64,000 bases of DNA, from assembly GCA_017550645.1 (NCBI GenBank), contig JAFZOI010000016.1:204809-268808 (forward strand). The letters run 5' to 3'. Source of the stretch: Oscillospiraceae bacterium (lineage in GTDB: Bacteria; Bacillota; Clostridia; Oscillospirales; Oscillospiraceae). Position 1 is the stretch's first letter, and every line of letters begins with the position of its first letter. The position numbers and the translations under genes were made by a program. The notes beneath the pieces were generated by a model. The model was not told the origin of the DNA. It made no database searches and saw nothing but the letters and a program-made list of their open reading frames with translations. Below are positions 1 to 8,418 of the stretch, piece after piece.

Positions 1-24
1 TTCCGTCGTATTTTGAAAGCACGT

Positions 25-582
25 TCAAAGCTCCTTCCCGCACGCCGAGGCCATCGCCTCGCGCAGGATGCCCTCCGCGTCCGCGCCGTCCAGATCGAGT
101 CCGACCGCCCGGACGAGCCGAACGTCGCCAATTCCGTAAAAGCCCTGCGCGAGCGCCTTTACGTAGCCGAAACCGAATTCATCCGGCACGTAGTTACCGC
201 CGGCCGTCGTGACATAGACGAGGCTTTTGGCCCTGCAGAGGCCCTGCGGCACGCCCTCCGGGGTATAGCGGAAGGTCACGCCGGGGACGTTTATCTGCTC
301 GAAATACTGCTTGAGGACAGCCGGAAACGACAGGTCCCAGTAAGGCGCGGCGACGACTATCCCGTCCGCCTCGGCAAACTGCCGCGCCATTTTGAACGCG
401 GGGTCGCCGAGCTCGCCGCGCGCGAGAAGCTCGTCTCTGCGGCGCAGGAAAGCCTCGTCGGCGGAGGGAAAACCGATCTCCGCGAGCCGCAGCTCCGTAT
501 ATTCTCGGCCTGCAAGCACGCTCTCTGCCAGCCGTCTCGTCCTCGAATCGCGCCTTACGCAGGCGTTGATGAATAACAGCAT
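25..582 (-). CDS. Flavodoxin-fold NAD(P)H oxidoreductase
   Basis: A 185-residue protein of the flavodoxin-like/NQO family, expected to bind FMN and reduce quinones, azo dyes or similar substrates in the cytosol. The N-terminal beta strand followed by a Ser-Arg phosphate-binding turn (NACVRRDSRTRRLAESVL), the APYWDLSFPAVLKQYFEQ segment and the TTAGG loop are the flavin-binding elements of this fold. A GTG three codons upstream is possible, but GGGAG lies 8 bases before the ATG at 582, so that ATG is chosen. It is the last gene of a tightly packed minus-strand series. Substrate is not predictable. Confidence 0.8.
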   Translation of the reverse strand: MLLFINACVRRDSRTRRLAESVLAGREYTELRLAEIGFPSADEAFLRRRDELLARGELGDPAFKMARQFAEADGIVVAAPYWDLSFPAVLKQYFEQINVPGVTFRYTPEGVPQGLCRAKSLVYVTTAGGNYVPDEFGFGYVKALAQGFYGIGDVRLVRAVGLDLDGADAEGILREAMASACGKEL

Positions 583-601
583 GCCGGTCACTCCCGTTTT
601 G

Positions 602-1063
602 TTATCTCCCGCACACGAAGCGCGGGCCCTCCCCGCCGAAGGTCCCCGTCGGGACGAAGCCCGAGCGGGCGAGCACCCTCTGCGAGGCGGCGTTGGAGGG
701 TTCCGTCTCGGCCTCGACGCGCCTCACGCCCTCCTGCGAGAGCGCCCATTCCGTCAGCGCGCGGACGGCCTCGGTCATGTACCCGCGGCCGCAAAAGCCC
801 TCGCGCAGGCCATAGCCTATCTCGACGGCCCCGTCGACGGCGGGCCCCTTGAAGCAGAGGTCGCCCGCCACTTCGCCGGGCGCGTCCTTGGGCTCAGCGT
901 ACCACGCGGCGTACCAGAGGCGGTCTTCCGGCTCGGCCTCGCAGCCGCGGAGCATCTCGCCATAGGCCTTTCTGAGCTCCGGGTCGGCTGCGGTCTCGGC
1001 GAGCCGCCGCAGCTCGGCATCGTCTACGGGATATATCCGAAGCCGCGCGCTTTCTACTCTCAT
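602..1063 (-). CDS. GNAT family N-acetyltransferase (RimJ/RimL type)
   Basis: A 153-residue acetyl-CoA dependent acyltransferase. The acetyl-CoA pyrophosphate-binding motif is visible as GYGLREGFCGRGYMTEAV, followed by the late N-AASQRVLARSGF segment typical of RimJ-like proteins that acetylate amino groups. It overlaps the upstream Nudix gene by 4 bases (ATGA), which indicates translational coupling. The acceptor substrate is unknown. Confidence 0.85.
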   Translation of the reverse strand: MRVESARLRIYPVDDAELRRLAETAADPELRKAYGEMLRGCEAEPEDRLWYAAWYAEPKDAPGEVAGDLCFKGPAVDGAVEIGYGLREGFCGRGYMTEAVRALTEWALSQEGVRRVEAETEPSNAASQRVLARSGFVPTGTFGGEGPRFVCGR

Positions 1064-1581
1064 TCCTCCGTCTCCGGGAAGAGGGCGCAGAGGGCGGTAT
1101 ACTCCCGGCGGTAGAGGATGCGGCGCAGCTCACTGATATCGTCGCCCTCGAACTGCGAGAAGTTTTTTTTCGCCTCCGCGACGGGTATCCAGCGCGGCTC
1201 CATGCCCGCCTTCGCCTCGCGCTCGGTCAGGTTGCGGTCGTGCGTGCCGGTCACCTTGCCGAAGAAATAGAGCGTCGTGAAGCCCCAGCGCTTATACTTT
1301 TCCTCGATGCGCAGCGCGCAGGGCGAGGGCTCGATGACGTAGCCCGTCTCCTCGATGACCTCGCGGATGCAGCAGTCGCTCTCGTCCTCGCCGGGCTCGA
1401 GCCCGCCGCCGGGTATCATCCATAGGCCGGACGAGGTCTCGTAGCTCAGAAGCAGCTTCCCGTCGCGCAGGACTATACCGCGGCAGGACGTGCGCGTCCT
1501 CTCGCTCACTCCCTCGTAGTCGGCCCCGATCATCTCGATGGTCTTCACGCCGCCATCGGCGCAGGTCTTATCTTCAGTCAT
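1060..1581 (-). CDS. Nudix hydrolase
   Basis: A 173-residue pyrophosphohydrolase with a complete Nudix box: GGLEPGE, seven residues, then REVIEETGY, fitting GX5EX7REUXEEXGU. The metal-binding glutamates are all present. The segment before the box (GIVLRDGKLLLSYETSSGLW) resembles housecleaning Nudix enzymes. A GTG two codons upstream (1587) is possible, but the GGGAG site is 9 bases from the ATG at 1581. It overlaps the upstream kinase-like gene by 8 bases and the downstream GNAT by 4. Confidence 0.85.
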   Translation of the reverse strand: MTEDKTCADGGVKTIEMIGADYEGVSERTRTSCRGIVLRDGKLLLSYETSSGLWMIPGGGLEPGEDESDCCIREVIEETGYVIEPSPCALRIEEKYKRWGFTTLYFFGKVTGTHDRNLTEREAKAGMEPRWIPVAEAKKNFSQFEGDDISELRRILYRREYTALCALFPETEE

Positions 1582-2038
1582 TTTCACCGTCTCCCTTTCC
1601 GGGTCGTTTGAGTTCTTCTATCTCTTGGCAGAGCGCGGCCGCGTCGCCGCGCACGCCGTCGAAGCGGAAGTCGTACTCTCCGCCGTCAAACGAGCCGTGT
1701 CTCGTTTCGAGCATCTTCTCGACCGGCGCGGGCAGGTTCCCGCGCATGCGCGCCCTGAAGCGCTCCTTTATCGTATCTAGATCCGCGCTCACGAGAATGC
1801 GCACGGCACCCTCGGGCAGCAGAGCGAGATGCTCCCGCTCGGATATGACGTATATGACGTTGCCGCCCGTTACTGCGGCGGCGAGCTTCGCCCTAAAGAG
1901 CGAGGCGGCCTCGCTCTCGGACTTGGCCATGCGCAGATAGTCCTTGCCGGTTACTATCTCACCGCCGAGGCGGCTTCTTATATGCTCTGCGAGCGTCGAT
2001 TTGCCCGCGCAGTTTTCTCCTATTACCGCGATCACCAT
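1574..2038 (-). CDS. P-loop small-molecule kinase-like protein
   Basis: A 154-residue nucleotide-binding protein. The N-terminus has a clear Walker A motif (GENCAGKST), and the short length, the KDYLRM segment and the FRARM lid region recall adenylate/shikimate kinase type folds. It is embedded in the coupled series between a GNAT and a Nudix gene, overlapping both. No specific family could be named, and a sugar or nucleoside kinase role is only inferred. Confidence 0.65.
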   Translation of the reverse strand: MVIAVIGENCAGKSTLAEHIRSRLGGEIVTGKDYLRMAKSESEAASLFRAKLAAAVTGGNVIYVISEREHLALLPEGAVRILVSADLDTIKERFRARMRGNLPAPVEKMLETRHGSFDGGEYDFRFDGVRGDAAALCQEIEELKRPGKGDGEND

Positions 2039-2529
2039 CGTTTTGCGTCCTTTCGCTCAAGCGCGTAGAGCTTGAAGCCGTCCTCCTCGCCGAGATACTT
2101 GAATCCGAGCTTTTCGAGGACGTGCCGGCTGCGCGCATTCTTTATGATTGAGTCCGCGACGACGCGCTCGGCCCCGAGCACGTCGAATGCGTAGTCGACG
2201 GCGAGCTGCTCGGCGCGGGTGCCATAGCCCCTGTTTTTGACGGCGTCGTTTTGCATATGTATGCTCAGCTCGCATTCCTTCGTCTCGGGGCTGAAGTGCC
2301 GGAGCCCGACTTCGCCGATGACGGCGCCGCCGAGCATGACGGCGAAGGCGACGCTCCCCTCCTCGGCCTCGCGCCTGTCGAACAGCGCGTCGACCTTCGC
2401 GGGGTCGTACGCGAGGTCCCTGTTCTTTTCATAGAGCTCCATGTCGGCGAAGATGTCCGGATCGAGCGTGAAAGCGCGGTACATCTCGTGCATGCGTTCC
2501 CTCGTCATGGGAAGAAGCTCAACGTCCAT
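2032..2529 (-). CDS. GNAT family N-acetyltransferase
   Basis: A 165-residue protein resembling RimJ/RimL-like acetyltransferases: VIGEVGLRHFSPETKECELS, then the acetyl-CoA loop NRGYGTRAEQLAVDYAF and the closing SRHVLEKLGFKYLGE segment. A GGAGG site precedes the ATG. It overlaps the downstream P-loop gene by 7 bases and starts the four-gene coupled group 2529 to 602. Confidence 0.85.
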   Translation of the reverse strand: MDVELLPMTRERMHEMYRAFTLDPDIFADMELYEKNRDLAYDPAKVDALFDRREAEEGSVAFAVMLGGAVIGEVGLRHFSPETKECELSIHMQNDAVKNRGYGTRAEQLAVDYAFDVLGAERVVADSIIKNARSRHVLEKLGFKYLGEEDGFKLYALERKDAKRW

Positions 2530-2567
2530 ATTTATATTCCTCCGAAAACTGCTTTTCGCCGCGCGTT

Positions 2568-3269
2568 TCAGGCGTTTTCCGGCGCGGCGCCTTCTCCGAG
2601 AAAGTCCAGCACGGCGCGGTTGAACTCCCCGGGATTTCTTCGCGCGATGAAATGGTCGCCCGGGACGAAGACGAGCCTGCTGTCCGGAATATGGGCGGCT
2701 ATGCGCCGCGTCTCCGACTCCTTGATGAGGTCCTTCGTCCCCGCGATGACCAGCGTCCTCGCGCTGATTTTTTCAAGCTCCTCGGGCCGCACGTTCGGGT
2801 CGTTCACCATCAGGCCGAGCAGCTCCGCGTGCGCTCTCGCCTTCTCGCTTTTGCGGGCGGAGAGCTTCGCTATCCGGTAGCCCAGCTCGATGGGGAGCTG
2901 CGTTGAGAGCTTCACGCCCGACGGCGAGAGGTTCGCGCCGTTGAGGATGAGGCGGTCGACGCGCTCCGGGTGCGCGATGGCGAATACCATCGCGATATTC
3001 CCGCCGTCGGAAAAGCCGAGCAGATGCGCTCTCTCTATCCCCTGCCCGTCCATAAAGCCGAGCAGGTCCTCGGCGAACTGCCGTATCGTGAAGGGCGCGC
3101 TTCCGCGCGGGGTAAGGCCGTGCCCTCTGGTGTCGAGCGCGTATACATGATAACGCCCGGCGAAAACGTCGATCTGCTTTTTGAAATAGCCGCAGTCCTC
3201 GCCGTTTCCGTGGAGCAGTATGAGCGGCTCGCCCCGCCCCTTTTCCGTGAAATGATGGTTGATATCCAT
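2568..3269 (-). CDS. Alpha/beta hydrolase
   Basis: A 233-residue alpha/beta-fold hydrolase. The oxyanion strand LILLHGNGED, the nucleophile elbow GFSDGG (Ser about residue 87), a late Asp in VIAGTKDLIKE and a His in PGDHFI make a plausible Ser-Asp-His triad. Length and lid placement fit the small esterase/lactonase group. It is followed closely by the gene ending at 3280 upstream. Substrate unknown. Confidence 0.85.
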   Translation of the reverse strand: MDINHHFTEKGRGEPLILLHGNGEDCGYFKKQIDVFAGRYHVYALDTRGHGLTPRGSAPFTIRQFAEDLLGFMDGQGIERAHLLGFSDGGNIAMVFAIAHPERVDRLILNGANLSPSGVKLSTQLPIELGYRIAKLSARKSEKARAHAELLGLMVNDPNVRPEELEKISARTLVIAGTKDLIKESETRRIAAHIPDSRLVFVPGDHFIARRNPGEFNRAVLDFLGEGAAPENA

Positions 3270-3279
3270 GTCGTCTCTC

Positions 3280-4344
3280 TCAGCGGCGGCGCAGGCCGCA
3301 GGCCAAATATGACAGGACCGGGATGCGGCTGAGTATCCACGCGATAAGAAGAGACGCGGCGTATACGGCGACGGTCTCGAGCAATACCGACGTGAGCGAG
3401 ACGGCGGATACGAACCTCGCCGCTATCAGCAGGAGGATATGGTGCATCAGGTATACGGGGAAGGTCAGCGGCGCTATGGCGTGCGCGGGCTTTCTCACGG
3501 CGGCCGCCTCGACCGCGGGGGACTGCTTTATGAGCAGGAACACGCACGAGGCGAGCAGCACTTCAAATCCGGCGCTCTGCGTCTGGAAGGAATCGACGTA
3601 CTCCCCCGCCGCCGAGGAGCGTATGACCGTCCCGGCGATAATGACGGCGCAGACCGCGACCGCCGCCGCCCAGAGCGCGGGGCGCGGGAAGCGTATCTCC
3701 GTCTTTCCGAGAAACCACCCCAGGATAAAGCAGGCCAGATGGCCGCCGAAAACGTCGATATGGTTCAGAACGTCGAAGCCGAGATACTTCCCCGCGAACG
3801 CGGGAAAGAGTATCCGCAGGACGGAGATCAGCTTGATGAGGACGATAAGCGCCAAAATGAGCCGCTCGCCCTGCCGCCCCAGCCTCCTGAGCCCGGCGCA
3901 GAGCAGGGGCGATATGAGGTACATCGCGGCCAGAGCGTACATGAACCAGAGGGATACGTTGACTGGCCCGCGCACGGCGGAGGCGAGCATTTTCAGGAAA
4001 CAGACGGGCGAAAAGGCGCGCTCGGACACCATGTTCCACAAGATGCTTACCACGCTCCAGAACGCAAGCGGGACTATGAGCCGCGGCAGACGTTCCTTAA
4101 GCAGCACTTTTACGTCGCCCGTTCTCTCGCTGTCCGTCAGAAGAAAGCCCGACACCATGAAAAACAGCGGTACCGCGCAGAAGGCGACGCTGCTGAGCCC
4201 CGCGAGGACGAACCAGCCCGTATGCCCGGCAACGTCCGTGCGCAGTCCTCCCGCCGCCGTATGCATGAATACGACGAAGACAGACGCGACGACTCTTATC
4301 ACGTCGATATAGGAGATGTGTTTTTTTGCGGGATCACTTTTCAT
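3280..4344 (-). CDS. Acyltransferase family 3 membrane protein (OatA-like membrane domain)
   Basis: A 354-residue polytopic membrane protein with about ten hydrophobic segments. The N-terminal YIDVIRVVASVFVVFMHTA block, with its conserved His after the first membrane helix, and the RLPRLIVPLAFW stretch are characteristic of acyltransferase_3 proteins that acylate extracytoplasmic sugars or peptides. There is no C-terminal SGNH domain, so a partner esterase/transferase domain is absent. The substrate could be a cell-wall polysaccharide or lipid head group. Confidence 0.85.
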   Translation of the reverse strand: MKSDPAKKHISYIDVIRVVASVFVVFMHTAAGGLRTDVAGHTGWFVLAGLSSVAFCAVPLFFMVSGFLLTDSERTGDVKVLLKERLPRLIVPLAFWSVVSILWNMVSERAFSPVCFLKMLASAVRGPVNVSLWFMYALAAMYLISPLLCAGLRRLGRQGERLILALIVLIKLISVLRILFPAFAGKYLGFDVLNHIDVFGGHLACFILGWFLGKTEIRFPRPALWAAAVAVCAVIIAGTVIRSSAAGEYVDSFQTQSAGFEVLLASCVFLLIKQSPAVEAAAVRKPAHAIAPLTFPVYLMHHILLLIAARFVSAVSLTSVLLETVAVYAASLLIAWILSRIPVLSYLACGLRRR

Positions 4345-4407
4345 GCGTTCACGCTTCCCTGTCCGGCGGAGCGGCGCCGGTCTTTTCCGGCCTGCCCGCC
4401 CTTTTTA

Positions 4408-6420
4408 TCAATATCTGCCTATATCGCGCGCGGCGTAGTAGGCGTTTCTCGTAGCGGTCCAGATGTCGTTCGGCACGACGCAGTCGCCGACGGCGATGAA
4501 TTCCGGCGCGCTGTCGCGCAGGGCGACGGCCTCGGCCGTGAGGGCCCTCTGCCCGACGGCGTAGACGACGGTGTCGGCTTCGTAGAGGTGCGTTCCGCTG
4601 AGCGCGTCGGGGTAAATCTTCGGCATGTCGAAGACGGTCTTCTCGCTCGGGGTCGTTCCTATATACTCGCATAGGAGCCCCTTGTCCGTTATCTCGAGCG
4701 CCTTCGTGCCGGTCGTGGCGTGTATGCCGTACTTTTTGAGCTGTCCGTGGATGGCGAGGGCGTGGAGGTTGTTCCCGCCGGCGTTCAGGTCCGGGAGCAT
4801 CTCGACGACGGTGCACTTCCTGCCGAGCATGGAGAGGAATATCGCGAGCTCCATGCCGACGAGGCCGCCGCCCATGATGACGACGTTCTGCCCCGCCTTC
4901 TCGGGGTGGTAGTAGAGCTCCTCCGCGCCGAAGACGTTCGGCCCGTCTATGCCGGGAACGTTCGGCTTGACCGGTCGCGCGCCGAGCGCGGCGATGATGA
5001 CGTCGGGCGCTATCTCGCTCGCGAGCTCCGGCGTGACCTCGGTGTTGAGGCGGACTTCTATTTTGCCGTTTTTCTCTATGAGGTGCTTTTGGAGCTCTAT
5101 ATAGTTATCGAGGTTTTTCTTGAACGGGACGAGCTTCTCGCAGCGCAGAGCGCCGCCGAGAGCGTCCGACTTCTCGCAGAGGACGACCTCGTGGCCCCGC
5201 TCGGAGGCCTCGAGCGCCGCCTGCATGCCGCCTATGCCGCCGCCTGCGACGAGCACCTTTTTCTTCACCTTCGGGAGCGCGATCTCGTTGTTGGTCAGCT
5301 CGTATTCATGGCCTATCTCGGGGTTTATCGCGCAGTTGATGACGGAGGCGTGCATATGGTGCGAGAAGCAGAAGAGGCAGCGCATGCACCTGCGCACCTC
5401 GTCCTCGCGCCCGGCCGCGAGCTTTATGGGGATATCCGGATCGCAGATGAGCCCGCGCGCGAGCTCGACGACGTCGGCCTGCCCGGAGGCGATTATCTCC
5501 TCGAGCTGGTCGGGGTCCGAGAGCGCGCCGACCGTCGCGATGGGCGTGGTCTTGATGTGCTTTTTTATCTCGGCGGCGTACTTGACGTTGCACCCGTCGG
5601 CGAGGAACATGCTCGGATGGGTGACCGTGAAGACCTCGGGGACCTCGTGCGAGCCGGTCGAGACGTGGATGAGGTCGGCGTGCCCCTCGAGCCGGCGGGC
5701 GATGTCGATGCCGTACTCTATATCATACCCGCCGGGATAGACCTCGTCGCCGACGATGCGGATCTCGACCGGGTACTTGGCCCCGCAGTACTTATGTATG
5801 CGGTCTATTATGGCGTTGGCGAGGCGGGCGCGGTTTTCGATGCTGCCGCCCCATCTGTCGTTTCTGTTATTCTCCTTCGAGAGGAACTGCGTTATGAGCC
5901 AGCCGTGGCCGCCGTGGATGGTGACCATGTTGAAGCCGCAGCTTTTGCAGTAGAGCGCGGCCTTCGCGTGCTGCTCGATGACCTCTTCAATTTTCGCCTC
6001 GTCCATCATCTTTATGGGCGTGCCGCTAGGCGTGACGCCCTCGACGGGGCCGTAGAGGTCGAAGCCGAGCGAGTGCGAGTAATTCGACTGCGTGCCCGCG
6101 TCCAGCAGCTCCATCGACGCGACCGCGCCGTGGCGGGTTATCGACTGGGCGAGGTCGGCGAGGGGCTGGCGGTACTTCGTGTCCCAGACGTCTATCTGCG
6201 AGCTGCGGGCGCGTCCGCCCTCGTTCGGGCAACCGTCGCCGATGCAGACCATGGCCGCGCCGCCGATGGCCTTTCTCTCATAGTAGCCGACCGTGTAGCG
6301 CTGCGGCTCTATGGCGAGCCCGGTCGGGGCGTTGAATATCCTGTTCCTGAATAGCTGGCCCCCTATCATGATGGGCGACAGCAGATGCGAATACTTTCTC
6401 ATTTCCCGCTCGGCGCTCAC
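4408..6420 (-). CDS. NADH:flavin oxidoreductase, old-yellow-enzyme/2-enoate reductase family
   Basis: A 670-residue FMN/FAD/4Fe-4S enzyme of the 2,4-dienoyl-CoA reductase, 2-enoate reductase and BaiCD group. The first half is an FMN TIM barrel (IHGGHGWLITQFLS; NRNDRWGGSIENR). Cys residues near 345, 348, 351 and 363 (CMRCLFC then Cys) bind the cluster. The second half carries two dinucleotide-binding loops (VLVAGGGIGG; VVIMGGGLVGMELA). A longer frame begins at a TTG at 6450, but GGAGG inside it lies 7 bases before a GTG at 6420, which I take as the start. Likely reduces activated C=C bonds; bile acid or enoate substrates are possible. Confidence 0.9.
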   Translation of the reverse strand: MSAEREMRKYSHLLSPIMIGGQLFRNRIFNAPTGLAIEPQRYTVGYYERKAIGGAAMVCIGDGCPNEGGRARSSQIDVWDTKYRQPLADLAQSITRHGAVASMELLDAGTQSNYSHSLGFDLYGPVEGVTPSGTPIKMMDEAKIEEVIEQHAKAALYCKSCGFNMVTIHGGHGWLITQFLSKENNRNDRWGGSIENRARLANAIIDRIHKYCGAKYPVEIRIVGDEVYPGGYDIEYGIDIARRLEGHADLIHVSTGSHEVPEVFTVTHPSMFLADGCNVKYAAEIKKHIKTTPIATVGALSDPDQLEEIIASGQADVVELARGLICDPDIPIKLAAGREDEVRRCMRCLFCFSHHMHASVINCAINPEIGHEYELTNNEIALPKVKKKVLVAGGGIGGMQAALEASERGHEVVLCEKSDALGGALRCEKLVPFKKNLDNYIELQKHLIEKNGKIEVRLNTEVTPELASEIAPDVIIAALGARPVKPNVPGIDGPNVFGAEELYYHPEKAGQNVVIMGGGLVGMELAIFLSMLGRKCTVVEMLPDLNAGGNNLHALAIHGQLKKYGIHATTGTKALEITDKGLLCEYIGTTPSEKTVFDMPKIYPDALSGTHLYEADTVVYAVGQRALTAEAVALRDSAPEFIAVGDCVVPNDIWTATRNAYYAARDIGRY

Positions 6421-6446
6421 GCACCTTCCTCCTTCGTTTTTTATCG

Positions 6447-6932
6447 TCAAAGCTCCTTGACGTAAAGCCGGTCGACGCCGCCGGCGTAGCTTACGATGTC
6501 TTTAAGATAGCGGTAGCCGTATTTTTCATAGAGCCCGGCGTGCTCCGAGGGGATGTACGTCCTCCCGAAGCCGAGCCCGCGAGCATAGCCGTTAGCGAAG
6601 TCTATGAGCAGCCCGCTGATGCGGCGGCCACGGAAGGGCTCCGCGACGAAGACCGTCGAGACCCACGGGAATATCTCCGGCAGCGGGTAGTAGTCCGTCT
6701 TCATTATCGTCGCCATGCCGATGATCTCCCCGTTCGCGAGCGCGGCGAAGGGAGTTTCCCAGTCCTCGAAGGCCCAGTCGGCTATGAGGGCGCGGACGTG
6801 CTCTCTGACCTCGAGCCACGAAAAACCCTCGACGAAGGCGAGCAGCTCCCGCGAGAGCTCCGAGCCCTTTTCGACCCGGCGTATCTCTATCGTCTTATTC
6901 GGGGACGGTCCTTCGTCCTTATCAGTTCTCAT
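6447..6932 (-). CDS. GNAT family N-acetyltransferase
   Basis: A 161-residue acetyltransferase. The acetyl-CoA binding motif appears as VFVAEPFRGRRISGLLI, followed by a YEKYGYRYL segment, the usual GNAT aromatic turn. The stop codon is 27 bases from the GTG start of the downstream reductase, so the two genes are probably cotranscribed. Function beyond acyl transfer is not predictable. Confidence 0.85.
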   Translation of the reverse strand: MRTDKDEGPSPNKTIEIRRVEKGSELSRELLAFVEGFSWLEVREHVRALIADWAFEDWETPFAALANGEIIGMATIMKTDYYPLPEIFPWVSTVFVAEPFRGRRISGLLIDFANGYARGLGFGRTYIPSEHAGLYEKYGYRYLKDIVSYAGGVDRLYVKEL

Positions 6933-6953
6933 CGTCGTTTCCTTTTTGTATGT

Positions 6954-7217
6954 CTAAAGCTTTTTCCTGAAGCAAATGATCCTGTTGGCCTCCTCGAAGC
7001 CCATGGCCAGATGGAAGCGCAGGCTCTCCGCGTTATCGAGCTCGCAGTCGCCCGCGTATTTTATGAAGCAGGCCGCGTCCGCGCTCTCTGCGAGAGAGCG
7101 GAACTCCTCCTCCGGCTCCGCGGGGGCGTCGTGCGGCCAGAGCCGCGCCGCCAGCGAGGCGAGCTCGCCCGCGTCTTATTTTCCCGCTCTTTTTATCACG
7201 TCGCGTTTCTCCTTCAT
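6954..7217 (-). pseudogene. Decayed AAC(6')-like GNAT gene (stop codon plus internal deletion)
   Basis: Reading from the ATG at 7217 (overlapping the stop of the methyltransferase gene as ATGA) gives an N-terminus like aminoglycoside 6'-N-acetyltransferases: DVIKRAGK, then an in-frame TAA, then DAGELASLAARLWP. The frame continues through AACFIKYAGD straight into CELDNAESLRFHLAMGF and ends EEANRIICFRKKL. These last blocks are the C-terminal hallmark of the family. The acetyl-CoA binding core (about 60 residues) that should lie between AGD and CELDN is missing, in frame. The whole remnant is 88 codons instead of about 145, so no active enzyme is expected. Confidence 0.75.
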
Positions 7218-8011
7218 TTCTTCCGGCAGACGTATAAAAGATGGTCCGACGCGCCGAGCAGCTCGCGCTTTTCCGCGAAGTGCAGATACCACGCGGCAAA
7301 CGCCTCGAAATCCTCGTCGGGGATATTGAAATCCGGCCGCTTTTCGAGCGGCTCGAGCAGGCCGTCCGTCCCGGCGGTCGCGAGCCGTTCGACGGGCCTA
7401 TCGGAAAACAGCTCCTCGAACTCGGTCACGTCGTAGCCTGTGAACAGCTGTTCCTTGAAGTGCCTGACCTTATAGTCGTCGGAAAAGTTTTCACGCTGTC
7501 CGAGAGCCCAGTTCCCGTAAAAATAGTTCGCGTACATGATCGCGAAAACGGAGAGGAACGCGAAAAAGAGGGTCCCGCCCCGCTTCGTGACGCGGATCGC
7601 CTCGTCAATCGCGCGGTCAATTTCCGCGGGCTCGTAGAGATGATACATGGGGCCGAGGACGAGGGTCGCGTCAAACGTACCGTCGGCGAAGGCCGACAGG
7701 TCCGTCGCGTCGCCCTGATACGCTTTGATGTTAGAAAGCCCCTTCGCGTTCTCTCGCAGCACGGCGAGGTTGCTCTCCACCAGCTCCACGGCGGTCACGT
7801 CCATGCCCTCTCTCGCGAGAGCTATGGAGTATCTGCCCGTCCCCGCTCCGATCTCCAGCACCTTCGAGTCGCGGGTCGTATGGCGGCGGATATAGCTCAT
7901 GGTCGTGAGATATTCCAGCTGTCCGTGCCTGCTCCCGCCGAGGCGTCCGTCCTCGTCCGCCCGGTCGTAGAAGCCGCTCACGATCTCTTCTCTGGTCTGC
8001 CCGCCGTTCAT
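7214..8011 (-). CDS. Class I SAM-dependent methyltransferase
   Basis: A 265-residue methyltransferase with the SAM-binding glycine motif VLEIGAGTGRYSIALA, the acidic end of strand 2 (VTAVELVE), the GDATD loop and LVLGPMYHLY after strand 4. Its ATG at 8011 overlaps the upstream stop (ATGA). It is a close paralogue of the gene at 10389-11171, sharing SRHGQxEYLTTM and LGPMYHLY, with a different insert near residues 150-230. Small-molecule methylation is likely; the substrate is unknown. Confidence 0.85.
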   Translation of the reverse strand: MNGGQTREEIVSGFYDRADEDGRLGGSRHGQLEYLTTMSYIRRHTTRDSKVLEIGAGTGRYSIALAREGMDVTAVELVESNLAVLRENAKGLSNIKAYQGDATDLSAFADGTFDATLVLGPMYHLYEPAEIDRAIDEAIRVTKRGGTLFFAFLSVFAIMYANYFYGNWALGQRENFSDDYKVRHFKEQLFTGYDVTEFEELFSDRPVERLATAGTDGLLEPLEKRPDFNIPDEDFEAFAAWYLHFAEKRELLGASDHLLYVCRKK

Positions 8012-8328
8012 GCTCCGTCCCCCCGGCTCTGCGCGGCGAGGCGGCTCTTGAGCAGCGGTATCGCTTCCTCGATCCACCACAGATTGTCGACGCCGCCGGA
8101 GCTCATCCCTCCGTGCGCGAACTGTTTGATTATGGCGTAATCGCCGTATTCGTCGGTCATGGGCTTGCCCGCGAGCGAAAGATATTCGCTTTTTATCCAC
8201 TCCTCCAGCTCGTCGGGCGAAACTATATCCATATCCTCCGCAAGGGTCTTGAGGTGATCCCAGAAATACGGGTCGCCCCTGAAGCCCCATTGCCCGGGTC
8301 TGTCTTCAAATATCGCGGAAAGCTTCAT
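8008..8328 (-). CDS. Conserved hypothetical protein, 106 aa
   Basis: I do not recognise a named domain. The N-terminus (KLSAIFEDRPGQWGFRGDPY) and the GGMSSGGVDNLWW segment give a compact acidic, tryptophan-rich protein without signal or membrane segments. I recall similar short proteins in other Clostridia, but cannot verify this here. It has a GGAGG site and is translationally coupled to the downstream methyltransferase. Confidence 0.6.
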   Translation of the reverse strand: MKLSAIFEDRPGQWGFRGDPYFWDHLKTLAEDMDIVSPDELEEWIKSEYLSLAGKPMTDEYGDYAIIKQFAHGGMSSGGVDNLWWIEEAIPLLKSRLAAQSRGDGA

Positions 8329-8418
8329 TTTTCTGTGCCTCCTCGGCTCCCGATCCGTCGACCGGGCTGACTGTTCCTTCTTCGGGGAAAGCCGTCCCCG
8401 GTCAATATCCTTCTTCCG

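Noticed and set aside
4720..6354. Long plus-strand open frame of 544 codons opposite the flavin oxidoreductase
   Set aside because: A shadow of the high-GC gene on the minus strand; no domain and no ribosome site.
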